Source of the DNA: Capitella teleta
Lineage: Eukaryota; Annelida; Polychaeta; Capitellidae
Assembly: GCA_000328365.1 (NCBI GenBank)
Contig: KB307982.1
Span: 92,038 to 156,037 of the forward strand
Direction of reading: 5' to 3'
Length of the DNA: 64,000 nucleotides
The translations under genes and the position numbers were made by a program. The first letter of the stretch is position 1. The number at the start of each line of letters is the position of its first letter. Positions 47,655 to 58,879 of the stretch are shown one piece after another. The notes beneath the pieces were generated by a model, which worked only from the letters and a program-made list of their open reading frames with translations, was not told the DNA's origin and ran no database searches.

Positions 47655-49533
47655 TCAGTACTTTGGAGGATCATCAAAGTACTGCTGCACTTGGCGCTGC
47701 TGAGGGGGTGGTTGGCGTCCTTGTGCTTGTGGACCCCCTGGTCCTCTGTAACCCTGAGGCGGGGGGCCTTGGGGAGGGGGGCCTCTGTAGCCTTGGGGAG
47801 GGGGGCCTCTGTAGCCCTGGGGAGGGGGGCCTCTGTACCCTTGAGGAGGAGGACCTCTGTATCCTTGCGGTGGTGGGCCACCAGGTCTTGGAGGCAGGTA
47901 CCCCTGTGGGGGGCCCCTCTGGGGTGGAGGGCCCCTGTATTGAGCCCCGGGGGGTGGACCGCCCTTCTCAGGGTACGGCTCACCATGTGGGGGATACTCG
48001 AACGCCTCTTGACTCATGGGTTTTGCAGATGACGGCATACTAGGGGCATTGCTGGGTGGAACACTGAACTGTGAAAATTGGGCGATCGAAGGCTGAGATG
48101 CTCCTAAGTACGCGCGGGAGGCGAACATGCTTCTTGGAGTGGCGCGGCCACTGGCGCTATAGGCAGCGTTACGGATGTTTGATAGTTTGGTGAAGCGACG
48201 AGCCTTCTTGGCCTTTCCGTAGATGAAGTCCATCAGCTCTTGCCAGTAGGAGATGACACACAGGATTCCAGCAATCTGGAGGGAGAATTATTCCGTGAAA
48301 TTTAGAAGAAAAAACAATCCCTTCTGAATTACCATCAGAGCTGAATCCAACAGCCAGAATACTGTGATTCCAATAGACTCAGGAACAACATACACAATAT
48401 CCTAATCAGAAGAAAACAATCTCTATGATTAGAGCAATCTCACAAATTAGAAATGACCGACCATGACTCGATGACCACCAATCCACACCAAGATGTACAC
48501 CATGAGGAAGAACTCATAGCAACGAGATGCAATCACGTAGTACACCCAACCGAAAACCATGCGCTTGCCATCGTATCCCTACATGAGTAGAATTTAGTTT
48601 GCACATCTCAATTATTACGCAACAATACGACTCACATAGTTGATGCCGACCCATAAAACCATGCCAACCAGTACAAGTCCAATGCTGGCAAACAATTCTA
48701 TGTAAATGAGAGCAATAATTCCTGAAAAAAAGATAAGCATGAAGAGGAGGGTGAGAAGAGGAGGAAGAAAACCTCACCAGGAGGAAGGAAAATGAATTTC
48801 TCATTATCCTCAAGATTTCTATCCATCTGATGAAGATGAACTAGCATCCAGACGTCAATGATGAAATTGATCACTCCAGATACCTGTCATCAAAGAGACA
48901 TTAATTAAATGGTGGAAGTGGACGTAAATTAAGGAATTATAATTAATAAAAATCGGCACAAAATGCGGGTGGCATCTGAAGGCATAAGCCATTTTAATGA
49001 ATAACTCATAAAACTTCCCCACTTGGAATGGTCAACAATTGTAAGAATTTCACCATTGAGTTTGAGACAGTACCATTAAATAACTTCTAAGGTTTCACTC
49101 CCTGAAGTAAAGAGATATGGCCGTGTAAGTATTGACCGTAATTTTCAGTCATTCTTCAACCGGGTTAAGGACTGGGGCTCGAGCTGGCCGTTCCTAATTC
49201 TACAAATGCGTTCAATTAAAATCATAAAAATGTATATACTCCTTATTATTCTTGTAATAGCTTTATGCCTGATAATTTATGGTAACCCAAGTATTGAAGT
49301 AAGAGTGGACCAGTAGTAGTAGTAGACCTAGTGTAGGCTAGTGCCCCACTATCCCTACTAGCCCGAGTCTCTCACTCTACTCATTCGCTCAGTCTCAGAT
49401 AATCATAATGACAGATTCAGTAATTGAAACTTGAAAGTGAAGAGGCGTCAGTGTTTACCATGGTGAAGAGCGCAGTAGCTCGGCTGGCTTTGGTCAGCTG
49501 CTCCCAGCAGCAGCACGATGTTAAAATCGGCAT
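47655..49533 (-). CDS. Four-TM protein with PPPQGYRG repeats and PPxY tail (LAPTM-like?)
   Basis: Integral membrane protein of about 357 aa. Exons right to left: 49459-49533, 48778-48883, 48636-48721, 48462-48578, 48333-48401 and 47655-48275, all in phase. The N terminus MPILTSCCCWEQLTK is Cys-rich. Four hydrophobic segments follow (around residues 22-42, 60-88, 98-124 and 131-165), then a basic patch AKKARRF and a long Pro/Gly/Gln/Tyr tail with tandem GPPPQGYR units. It ends DDPPKY, a PPxY motif of the kind that recruits NEDD4-type ubiquitin ligases. The cysteine-rich start, four TM segments and PPxY end recall lysosomal LAPTM/Mtp proteins, but I could not confirm homology. PQGY-type tails also occur in other membrane proteins. 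It is divergent from AP5M1. Confidence 0.8.
47741..47880 (-). repeat. Coding tandem repeat, 24-27 bp unit
   Basis: Four to five near-identical units encode GPPPQGYR in the tail of the four-TM protein. Adjacent units at 47765-47830 are almost identical in DNA, suggesting recent expansion. Confidence 0.85.
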
Positions 49534-49984
49534 CGTACGGAGCTGCTCTCACATCGTCCAACAAAATAAAAACAGCTAAAATCTTGGGAAGCGAAATTCC
49601 CAATCAACACCTGAAAAGTCGGAAGTTGCACCTGAGCCAAATGGGTCACCGCTTGGGGGCGCTATGATGAGGGCGTTATGACAATATTATATCACAACGC
49701 ACTTTTCTACTGATTCTGTCATCAGCATGCTAAGTAAGCCTTATGTAGTACTAATTCCATTTTTTATCGTATTTATGATCTTAACCAGTGCCAGAATGAG
49801 TCAACTGAACTTTTGAAGAGGTTTCTCACGATTTCGAGTTTTTGTATCATAGAAACGTGGTTCATAACGCACAAAAGCAATCATAACGTTTGTAAACATC
49901 CGCCGATTTCGCTGATAACGAAATTGCGTTAATTGTTGAGTTTACTGATTTTCTCATGAAATCGAGGAACTGTGAGCAGGAAAA
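49534..49984. promoter_or_regulatory. Divergent promoter of the four-TM gene and AP5M1
   Basis: The two start codons lie 451 bp apart on opposite strands. ATAACG occurs at about 49864, 49887 and 49915; a similar TCATAACGG lies in the PSME4/ACYP spacer. No TATA box is evident. Function is inferred from position. Confidence 0.5.
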
Positions 49985-52900
49985 ATGTCGATTCGAGCTG
50001 TTTGGCTTCACGGATCAGCAAAGAACAAAGACTCACTATTGTTAATCAAGTCTGTATCCACGTGAAGTTTCGCTCGTTCTTATATTATCGCCCCACCCCT
50101 CTCGCCATCAGCTGATCAGCTGATGGCTGATCAGCTAATTAAAACCAGGATGATTTATTTATATATTCATTTATTGAAATTCTTCATTCATACACAAGCC
50201 AACTGAAGAAAAAAAAAGAGTAGTTTGCAGAAATAGCCGCCTACGCGTGTATTTTAGCTGCATTCTGTAGCCGTAATCTGTCAGATGTTATACATGAAAT
50301 ATTGAATATAGAGTCTTGGAACGAGACTACGTGTATTTATATTATGAGACTTATTCAATATCTAATGTTTCTATCTTTAAAAATTCTTAATTTTCCTCTT
50401 CAGGTTATTTGCTTCTGTTGAGAAGAGAGCAAAAGAGGACGATGGCTATGTACCAATACCAGAATGGCTACACCTGGAACAAGTATCACGCACTTTCCTG
50501 ACATCCAATGAACATCCAGATTGCAGGGCACCCTCTCTTGAAATGAGCACACAAGCAGGCGTTCTGTGGCCTGTGCTGAGTATTGAACAGGTCCTGTTTA
50601 GCTATATTATAATTTTCTCCTGTTCATTACGGTTTTTGATTTCAGCATGGTTTGCATTTCTTTGCGCTACCTCTAGTACCAAGTGGTCGGCCACCTCTGA
50701 GTGAATTGTAATTGTTCCTAATTAATTTGAAATCTTTGGTGAATTTTTTCTTTATAGATCGTCAGTTTCTTCTGCATTTTGTCTCCTGTTAAGTGCTGTT
50801 GACTACCTCGGTACTCTACCTCCACCAGTTGATGAGGTACTTCTTTCAATCACGCATTGTTGACCATCTCCTTTAGTGCTTATTTTTCAACACATGACAG
50901 CTTTATCAATTGCAGTTTTTGTGTGAACCACAAACAGCACTGAATTTCATCACTTTCTTGACCTCAAACCATGTTTGAAATTGATCAGACATGTACAGTT
51001 AATACAGGAAAAGCTCGTTACAACGACATGTTTGGTTTCAGGCAAATCGGTTGTTGTAACGAATTTGTCAGTGTAATGAATTTGGCCCATAACGCACCAA
51101 CTGACCGTCATGATTGTCACTCCATAATGCCTATTGGTTTACTGTATGTAGTGTTTCCTAGCATGCATACTGTGTTGTAACAAGGAAGAACAATTTTGTG
51201 GATTTGAAGGATAGTTTAGGCCTTACATATTTATTTCTTGAAGAAATCAAACATTATTCTTTCATAAGCAAAAGCTGTAAATTCACACCTCGAGCGCTAG
51301 CTCTGTCGCCGGAGTTCATTGAATATTCATAGAGTATTTTTCCGATCATCGGCAACGATCAAAGTACTTTTTATCTTTTGTAATAAAAACAAACAATAAC
51401 GCTTTGAAAGCCGACAAAGGCGACCGCTACCTATCCGTTGCTTTAATTGAGCGGGAAATGTGCATTTCACTCTCTGTGTTTAACGTCGGCATTCTCAGCT
51501 TTAATCCTTTCATCTGAGCTGTTTACCAACAAATCATTGAATTGAATCTTTGATATTTTTACCAAGGCTTAGGCAAACATTGCAACAATAACATGCCGAC
51601 AACACCAGAACTTTAATTTATGTGAGTCCTCCGTCATGGGTCAGTGAACATCGGAGACAGTCGCGTGTCATTGAACAGGAGCGACCTCAAGGCGACGGCC
51701 TGTCGTTGTAATGAGCTAGATTTCAATGTTAAAGGCACATTTGTTTGGCGATTTGCCTGTCAGTGTCAGAACAGTGAATTTTGTCAGCGTATCGGGCTTT
51801 TAACATTGTGGCAGATCGGTTTCGACCAAAAAGTTGTTGATAAGTGAATTTGTCAGTGTAATGAGTGTCATTGTAACAAGCTTTTACTGTATTGACTAGT
51901 ACATGTACATGGCGATCTAGCAACTTGGATTATTTAAAACTTTCTGTATAACAATTGTCATGAACTGACTTATGCCTCATGAAGTTACTAAGTTTGTACA
52001 TTTCCAAATCATGTTTGTTAAAAGTGTACAATGTAGCACTTGTAAAGTGCACATTACCATCCTTGTATCTTGGGCTTATAATTCACCTCATGTGCAATGA
52101 CTCTTTAAACTGATTCTGAACATTCTGATAAAAGAATTGTACAGGGAGCAAGAAGTATGACAGTAGTTATCTGTGTAGCTTTGTTGAAGCATTATTTGCC
52201 CAGCTCTATTTGTGCCATTATGCTATTAATGATGATTAATACACCTTTGTCGTCACGGGAAACCTTTACTGGTTCTCTTTAATATTGGCTTGAAACAAAT
52301 GCTGACGTTTCAAACCTTAACCTCAGGCATCTTAGCTTAGGTGAATTTCTTAAAACTATGGACTTTCTTAACACCATAATGCTTGCTTTCTGACAAATTT
52401 ATTCTTTCAGTACCACCCCCGGTTAGCTGATTTGCAGCAGTTCCTCACAGAAGCAGCTCCCTTAGGTCTTCCGCTTGGAGGAGAGCATGCTACAGGCACC
52501 ATACAAGGGAAGCCCTCTACAATTCTGACTCCGAAAAGCAAACAAAAAGTCTGATAATTCCGTCACTCCTGTTTTCTGTGTAACTTATATCCTCTTTTTT
52601 TATTTGCAGCATGTGCCATGGAGAAATAGTCTTCCTGCAAAGTCTAAAAATACACTTAATTTCAAGGTTAATGAGAAATTGTTTGGCGATCGTGTGGCCG
52701 GTCGAGTTGTTTGTACAGCCGATGTTGAGGGCCCTAGTCCTGAAGTGAGCATCACTGTACTAAAACCGAGCCTCCTTCCGTTAGAACCTCCTCTACCGAT
52801 TTCCCATCCCGCAGTCCAGGCTATGAGCATCCAAGGTTTGTAATGACCTTTGCCCTTTCCTCTCCTCAATTCCTTTATCTCTCCAGCCATTAACGGTCGT

Positions 52901-53784
52901 CCGTCATGGAAGTTGCGATTCATCCCTCCTGCAGACCCTTTTGTTTTGTGTTTATACAACTCAGTTGTAGCTGAGCCTCCTTTTCAAGCTGTCTACCAAA
53001 TGAAGGTCAGAGTTGAAAAATTTTTTGTTGTAATTTCACCTCACCATTTCCTTTTTCATTCAAACTCAAAGGGAGAACAACAAGTGAATCTTCAACTCCA
53101 ATTGAAGAAGAATGCTTTTGTTCCCAACCACTTTGAGTATTTTGAAGTGCAGATGCCGTTTATGCACCGGTAAGTACAGCTCCTTGTTCAGTTTTTGATG
53201 ACTGAGAATTCATTTCGTTTCCGTGTCTATTAGGGGATGCATTACACGTGTGATTTCAACTCCTGCTCACGGCTCTGTGCATCTTTCGGTTGACAAAAAA
53301 ACCTTCATTTGGAAAATAGGTAAATTTTGATCAATGAAAAATTGTATAATGTCTAAATTAAAATCGTTTTGAATCTCTCAGGTACAAAATTTCCCGGTAA
53401 AAGCTTGGATCTCTCGTTAGAGGCCGTTCTGCATTTTGAGAAGTATTCTCCAAATCCTCTGCCGCGTGAAGACCCAACGGATGAGGCTTCCCTGGTGGCA
53501 TATGCCCAGGTACGGGAATGCTGTATAGAACGTAAAATCAACGTCATTACATGATACATTTTTCTTGTTTTACAGATTGTCTTCAAAGTTCCGAGTTTTG
53601 CTGTCTCTGGTTTGACCCTGGATTCTAAACTGGTCGAGGTCATGCCGATTACTAAATGCAAAGTCAATACCGGTAAATTTCAACACTACCTTTAAACTCT
53701 GACCTATTCTTTTTTTCTTTTTTTTTTACAGTGTATGAGTTTCAGAGTGGTGAATTCAAAGTTTGGAACAGCAATTATCGATAA
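49985..53784 (+). CDS. AP5M1: AP-5 complex subunit mu-1
   Basis: Medium subunit of the late-endosomal AP-5 adaptor, about 449 aa (human 490). Exons: 49985-50061, 50404-50590, 50646-50707, 50758-50836, 52411-52548, 52610-52835, 52887-53005, 53072-53169, 53234-53319, 53382-53509, 53576-53672 and 53732-53784; all phases agree. The start MSIRAVWLHG parallels human MAQRAVWLI. VEKRAKEDDGYVPIPE, ALPLV-SGRPPLSE and IQGKPS also match. The mu homology domain begins near residue 190, with YQMKGEQQVNLQLQLK and FEVQMPFMHRG. The C terminus ends VWNSNYR, close to human IWNSKAP. The stop codon (53782-53784) overlaps a possible poly(A) signal AATAAA at 53784-53789, and another is at 53823-53828. It converges on the universal stress protein gene with a 105-bp gap. 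Confidence 0.93.
51005..51889. mobile_element. TA-flanked pogo/Tigger-like non-autonomous element
   Basis: An 885-bp segment in the AP5M1 intron (50837-52410) begins CAGGAAAAGCTCGTTACAAC and ends with the diverged complement GTTGTAACAAGCTTTTACTG-like sequence, with TA on both sides. Subterminal GTTGTAACGAATTTGTCAGT and its inverted partner extend the terminal repeats. CAG-ended terminal repeats with a TCGTTA-type core and TA targets are typical of pogo-type mariner relatives. No transposase is readable. Confidence 0.75.
52241..52331 (+). repeat. Dispersed repeat, copy 2
   Basis: Matches the reverse complement of 28159-28246 along its length, in an AP5M1 intron. Family unknown. Confidence 0.65.
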
Positions 53785-53889
53785 ATAAAATGGAAAAATT
53801 TTATATAATTTATTTTTCGTAAAATAAAAATGAAAGATATTCCAATGTTGATTTACCAACTGTTTTTTTTTTTTCTTGTAATCTTGCGT

Positions 53890-55334
53890 CTACTTTCTTG
53901 GTCTGTACACAATTACTGGTACAGCAGCGTGATGGACCACATAATCGCTCACACTGCCCATAATGGTCCTACGCAATGACCCTTGACCTCTCGTTCCAGT
54001 GATGACCATAGTCGCTCCAATATCGTTGGACGCCTTCACGATTGCCTCGCCTGGTTTGCTCGAAGGCTCAACCATGAATTTACCGTGGGTAATCTGGAAT
54101 GAATTGATAAGTATGGTAAACTGAAACTGATGGATGTACATTATTCTCCTTGAGTTGGTAAGTGAACTTCTTCTCCAGAGCGCTCCATCTCTCTTTCTCT
54201 TGTTGCATTATTTTCTGCCACTCATCGTAAGGGGCGTCATCTCCCTCTGTGAAAAAAATTAATTCATGTTTCCAAAGCATTCGATCGGATTGACTGCACA
54301 ACGCATTGGTTGTAGATGTACGTGTCTACTGGTTCTTAATTATGATAGGACCCTCTCAAGGGTATGCATTGAATTTATAACTCCATAAAAGTTGAACATT
54401 GTACATGAAGTAGCGTTTGTGTAAACTATACTAGAGGTACTCACTGAGCATGCGCATGTGAACGTTGGATAATTCTGGAGAGTGAAGAACAATGACTTCA
54501 TTGTCAGGTTTGTGCAAATTCTCACAGTAGTCTGGAAGGGAAGGGGTGATAAAAAACATGATTATTCATTCAATTACTTGGTGTACTGAATTCTCAAGTT
54601 AGTTTAATTATTTGTAATTGGTTGTCGTAAAAAAAAACATAATTACAGTTTATATTTCTACTACTACTAGTGATACATGTAGTAAAGCTTGTAGTTGTCA
54701 ATTCGGCAAATATAATATTTTAAGTATATACAGCTCATTTCGCGGGCATTGCGGTTTGAGCCGTCTGCCTAATTTAGTTAATTTAATTTCTGGTTGAGAA
54801 AGAAACTTTCTAATTACGATTGGCTCACCAGCTCAATGGATACCGGTTTCTATTTTAAATGAAACTAGATGTAATTAACGAACCACATTGCAAGAGGAAT
54901 GCTGAACAACAATGTCCGAAAGATGCATATCACACGCTGATATAGAATTCATTGTTTCTGTAGTTGATCGACATTTGACAATGACCTTCCAATTAAATGT
55001 GATTGAAACCGTGCGTCATGTCATGTATTTGGTCTTATTATCATAATTAGCATCGAACACTCACAACTGGAGTATTTGAATTGTTTTATTGGTTAATTAA
55101 TTGCACCCATTATCATATTGGGTCAATTTTAATTCTAATTAATTTAAATAGATGTGCACTCGCCGTTTCAATAAGTCCCCATGTTTTTTTTTTTACCTAA
55201 TAATTTACAGGTATACATACAGGCAATGGATTAATTGCATTGATATTTAACTCACAGTTGAATGCTTCGTCGGATTGTTTGCTTGCGTCCACCGCAATCA
55301 CGATGATTCGTTTCTGTCCGCTTGGAGATGACAT
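53890..55334 (-). CDS. Universal stress protein (UspA family)
   Basis: Small cytosolic nucleotide-binding stress protein of about 158 aa, the usual size. Exons right to left: 55256-55334, 54445-54531, 54140-54246 and 53890-54093, all in phase. It starts MSSPSGQKRIIVIAVDASKQ, matching the first beta strand and the D-x-S of the family. It carries an EVIVLHSPEL strand and KPGEAIV, and ends with the ATP-binding signature G-x2-G-x9-G-S, here GTRGQGSLRRTIMGS, then VSDYVVHHAAVPVIVY. Animal members occur in cnidarians, sponges and some protostomes but not in vertebrates. The intron between exons 1 and 2 is 724 bp. It is convergent with AP5M1. Confidence 0.92.
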
Positions 55335-56265
55335 GTTTTCTCTCGATCTTTCTCAGCACCAGTGATCATAGAGCGCAAAGAAATATCGAACTTTGGGCTC
55401 TCACAGATAAGGCTTCTTTTGTCAAACAAAAGGTCAAAAGTTGTCTTTTTCTCGCTCATTTTTCCATACGTAGAAAGATCAGTTGATATACTCGGGGGAT
55501 CGGCGATAATAATGTTGTTCAGTTGCTAATCTATCTGAGGGTCATCAACAGGTATATATACAGTGTATACGTCAGAGAGGGGAAAAAAAGGTTCTTCGCG
55601 TATCTTTTATAAGATTGCTATGACTATAATTATAGGTCTGCTGTATTACATGTACATGCATAATTATATCTAGGTATGGTGCTGATAAAAACATAATATA
55701 TTTAGAAAGCATTGACATTTGCACGTCACTAGCTTTATCAATGAAACTATACGTGTAGTTGATAATATACCGGTAATGTAATTGTATGCATGCACGTAAC
55801 ATCATTGGGTGTGCCTCGACACGCATGTGTCGGATGCAGTCGAGTATTGAAAAGTAAACATGGGGTCATTATTCCCTGATACACGGTCATACCCCACCCC
55901 CTCAGCTGGTGCGCATGTGCCTGTAGCATACGGCCTGTTCATTGACCACCTTTGCTCTACTCATATCGTATATTTGTAATTGCGAAGAATTATTACGACC
56001 GTGTTTCGCTGAATGTCTCTGTTTTGGTATGCATGCCCATAACAGACCACTAGTATACATGTATGTATAGAGCAGTAATTATACACCACAAATTGCGCAG
56101 TTTTACGTCAACGCCTCGAGTAGCACTCTTGTCACACATGTGCCAAACGGCTGTCTCGTCCCCTAGGAAATTCCACACTCACACAAGACATATAACACAG
56201 ATGTCACCATGGTAACATACGGTCAGTACGAGTGGACTTAGTGGACAGTGAATTCGGTGCTCAGC
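55335..56265. other. Divergent spacer between the stress protein and the small membrane protein
   Basis: About 0.93 kb with no coding pattern. It must hold both promoters. CATGTACATG palindromes are present; no other element recognised. Confidence 0.45.
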
Positions 56266-57317
56266 ATGGACGTGCGGTTGATAATCTTGGGTATTTCGAC
56301 CTTCAGTGGACTCTCATTGAGTGACCAGTGCTCAAATTCAACCTGCTCAAACGTGACCACAGCAACTCCTCAATTTGCAAATAATGAAACAACTGGTGGA
56401 CTTCTAACCACTCCCGAGGTGGGTATTACCAACCTGACGACAATATCATTGAACCGAACTTTCTCGGCACCATACAATGCCTCGACCCCACCACTTATTA
56501 ATACTACTTATGAACCTAGCATCTCAACACCACTTGTCACTACATCAGCGTTTTCGTCGAATTCCTCTGATGTAACAGACTCTCTAGTCTCTGGATTCAC
56601 CAAGGGGCTCACCGGAGCCCTCGGTCGCTTATTGCTGGGACTTCTACAACGTCGTTTCTCGTGGGCTGAACTTCTTGCAGCAGTATTCTGTTCTGTCTTC
56701 GTCCTCGCAGTTTGCACCCACGTGGCTATCCTCGTGCACTATGGCCTTCGGCAACGACGCAAGGGGGTTCTACGCGTTGGCATGGCAACCACGTCGTCTC
56801 CCCCACACAGTGATGGGGGTTTCGAGTCATTTGATGCTCCAACGCTTCAGGTGAGATATTTTGATCAGTTGTGTATCAACCCCAGCATTATTATAAATCA
56901 AAATCTATAACCTTATGACCCTATGACCTAAGGTTCGACCTCTGAACTGCCGACGCCCCCGTTTACTGTCGTCAACTAAGACTAATGGCTGCGACATCAG
57001 TCATGTCTTTAGTCCAGACAGGTCATCGCCTTCTTCAACTGGGGTGAACCCAGGAATGGCTGGGGACCTGAATGACATCGACTCACCTTGTACTTCGATC
57101 TCAAACGGATTTGTCTGGCTCAGGAGTTATGGTAAATTGGCTCCTGCAATTTTCATTATTCGATTGATTTTCTAATGGAAAATAACTCCTTAATACTTCT
57201 ATTACAGGAGAGACAGAGGGACAGAAGAATGTTTATATTGAAGACGAGGCTCCCCACCCCGCCCCTGCGACGGAATCTCCCATGAAACGCTTCTTCAACA
57301 AAATCCGCGCAAAATGA
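56266..57317 (+). CDS. Small Ser/Thr-rich single-pass membrane protein, unknown family
   Basis: About 297 aa from exons 56266-56850, 56933-57131 and 57208-57317, joined in phase by GT-AG introns. I chose the start at 56266 because MDVRLIILGISTFSGLSLS makes a good signal peptide; an in-frame ATG at 56248 is possible. The ectodomain (about residues 20-125) is rich in Ser, Thr and Asn with many N-x-S/T sequons, so it is likely heavily glycosylated. A TM helix AAVFCSVFVLAVCTHVAIL is followed by a basic stop-transfer LRQRRKG. The cytosolic tail is Ser/Pro rich and ends KRFFNKIRAK. A possible poly(A) signal ATTAAA is at 57367-57372. I recognise no family. Confidence 0.7.
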
Positions 57318-57628
57318 AGTGTCATGCATAATTGCTGGCGACCAACTTATCGCTGTTAGTGCGAACATTAAACCTCTTTTGTGTTTGCTTTAATGTTCTG
57401 TGAATCTATGTTATGTAACCAAATAACAAATCGATTTGTCACTCAATATATTTTTATTACAATTTTACAAATGAATTATTTATATGTAAACATCAAATGA
57501 AGCAATAATTATGTAAACCTATTACACGCATCTCTTTGCAATACACATCTGTTATCTTTAAACAAGAATATTTACATTTGTTTTCTCAAGATCAATAAAA
57601 CACAAAACTTTGAATCACATCTCACCAT

Positions 57629-57985
57629 TCACATGCAATCGAAACTTCTCCCTATCAACTCAAAGAATATTTGGTTGTGCGGTCGAAAGTACTCACTGAG
57701 AGCTATTAAGGAGAAATTTGACGGTTCGGGATGAATGTGTCCTTTGCCTTCGATGTAACCGGCCTCTTTTGAGCAGAAGAACCCTTTCTCTGCATAATAC
57801 TCAAACATGTCCTCACGCAGTTAGTTGAATCGAGACACCAAGAAAGCTTTCAATATTCCGGATACTAACCGCTGGAATAGTGTTGATAAACTCATCACTA
57901 TCAATTATAACTTTTATAAGAAACTGTTTGCCAGGGAAGTAAGATACCAATCCCCTTTGGACTCCGATTAAAACTCTACCACTTA
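57629..57985 (-). pseudogene. Sulfotransferase C-terminal relic
   Basis: The minus strand first reads VLIGVQRGLVSYFPGKQFLI, then DSDEFINTIPAV and IESFLGVSIQLT. In another frame it gives EDMFEYYAEKGFFC, GKGHIHPEPSNF and ALSEYFRPHNQIFFELIG. This is the order of the C-terminal half of Golgi/cytosolic sulfotransferases: R-G-L-Y...YFPREQ-like, D-x-D-x-x-I, R-I-E-x-F-L, F-C, GKGR-HP and L-x-x-F-F-R-P-x-N-x-x-L-x-x-L-x-G. The upstream P-loop region is missing and the frame changes once, between the IESFLGV and MFEYY parts. The usual terminal Trp is Cys. I therefore call it a host pseudogene. An unrecognised intron at the frame change is possible but would not restore the missing N-terminal part. Confidence 0.6.
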
Positions 57986-58777
57986 TCGTTATTATGGCTT
58001 ACGGAACTATGCATACATATCCATTAATTTTTTCGAGGGTGGATTCCTTTAAAGATTTATAAATTATTAATGCCAAACCTTATAATATAGGTAGTTCATT
58101 TTACAACAACGAATTGGCCAATGTTGATGGTTGATCTGGTGTTCCTTCAACGCATCGTCGTCATGCATGCCTGGAAAAAGCTCCATAATTATCAATCGTG
58201 TTGTGTTTGCTAGTTCTCATTCTGTTTATGTTCGTTTGCTGTTGTGCTCATAACAGGATCTCTTCATTGCTGGCTATTGCTGTTCGTGGAGGGTAATAGT
58301 AACTCATTAAGTGATATATTCTCCTGTGGGTCATATCGATATCAATTATTATATAAATGCACGAGATGTCCTGCCAGTCTTGACAACCCAGTCCCTTCCA
58401 CCGCATCTCTAATGATATACATATGCATGCCTATCATATTTGATCGAAAGCATAAACCAGTATTGCATAACAGCCTGACATGAAAGCCAAAATTACATTT
58501 AGAAGCAAGACAGTATAAGACAATACCAGGGATCATTTACAGGTCCACTTGCCTCAATGACATATTCCACATGTGATAAAAGATTAATTATGATATGGTA
58601 AAAGCTTGATTGATGACGCATTGAATTGCTATCTTACATGCTCATTGTGTCATACATATTGGATTTCACACCCATACAATCGGATTATTGTATATTCTAT
58701 CCCTCCAATGTGTTTCTTGATCCAAAAAATGTGGATTTGGATCCAAATAAGTGGGCTCTATGACGTAAAAGTACTCG

Positions 58778-58879
58778 GCAGGCTTTTAAATTTACCTCAA
58801 CGCATGTCATTCGCTAATTCGAAAGTTTAAAATTGAAAAAAAAATTGCGAATGGCGTTGAGGTAAATTTAAAAGCCTGC
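58778..58879. repeat. 26-bp perfect inverted repeat
   Basis: Arms 58778-58803 (GCAGGCTTTTAAATTTACCT plus 6 bases) and 58854-58879 are exact complements. The stem can continue with CATTCGC/GCGAATG after a 4-base bulge, leaving an A-rich loop of about 32 bases. Possibly a hairpin RNA or the remains of a foldback element. Confidence 0.8.

Noticed and set aside
47583-48043. Plus-strand ORFs of 126-149 aa with repeats
   Set aside because: Antisense of the PPPQGYRG repeat exon.
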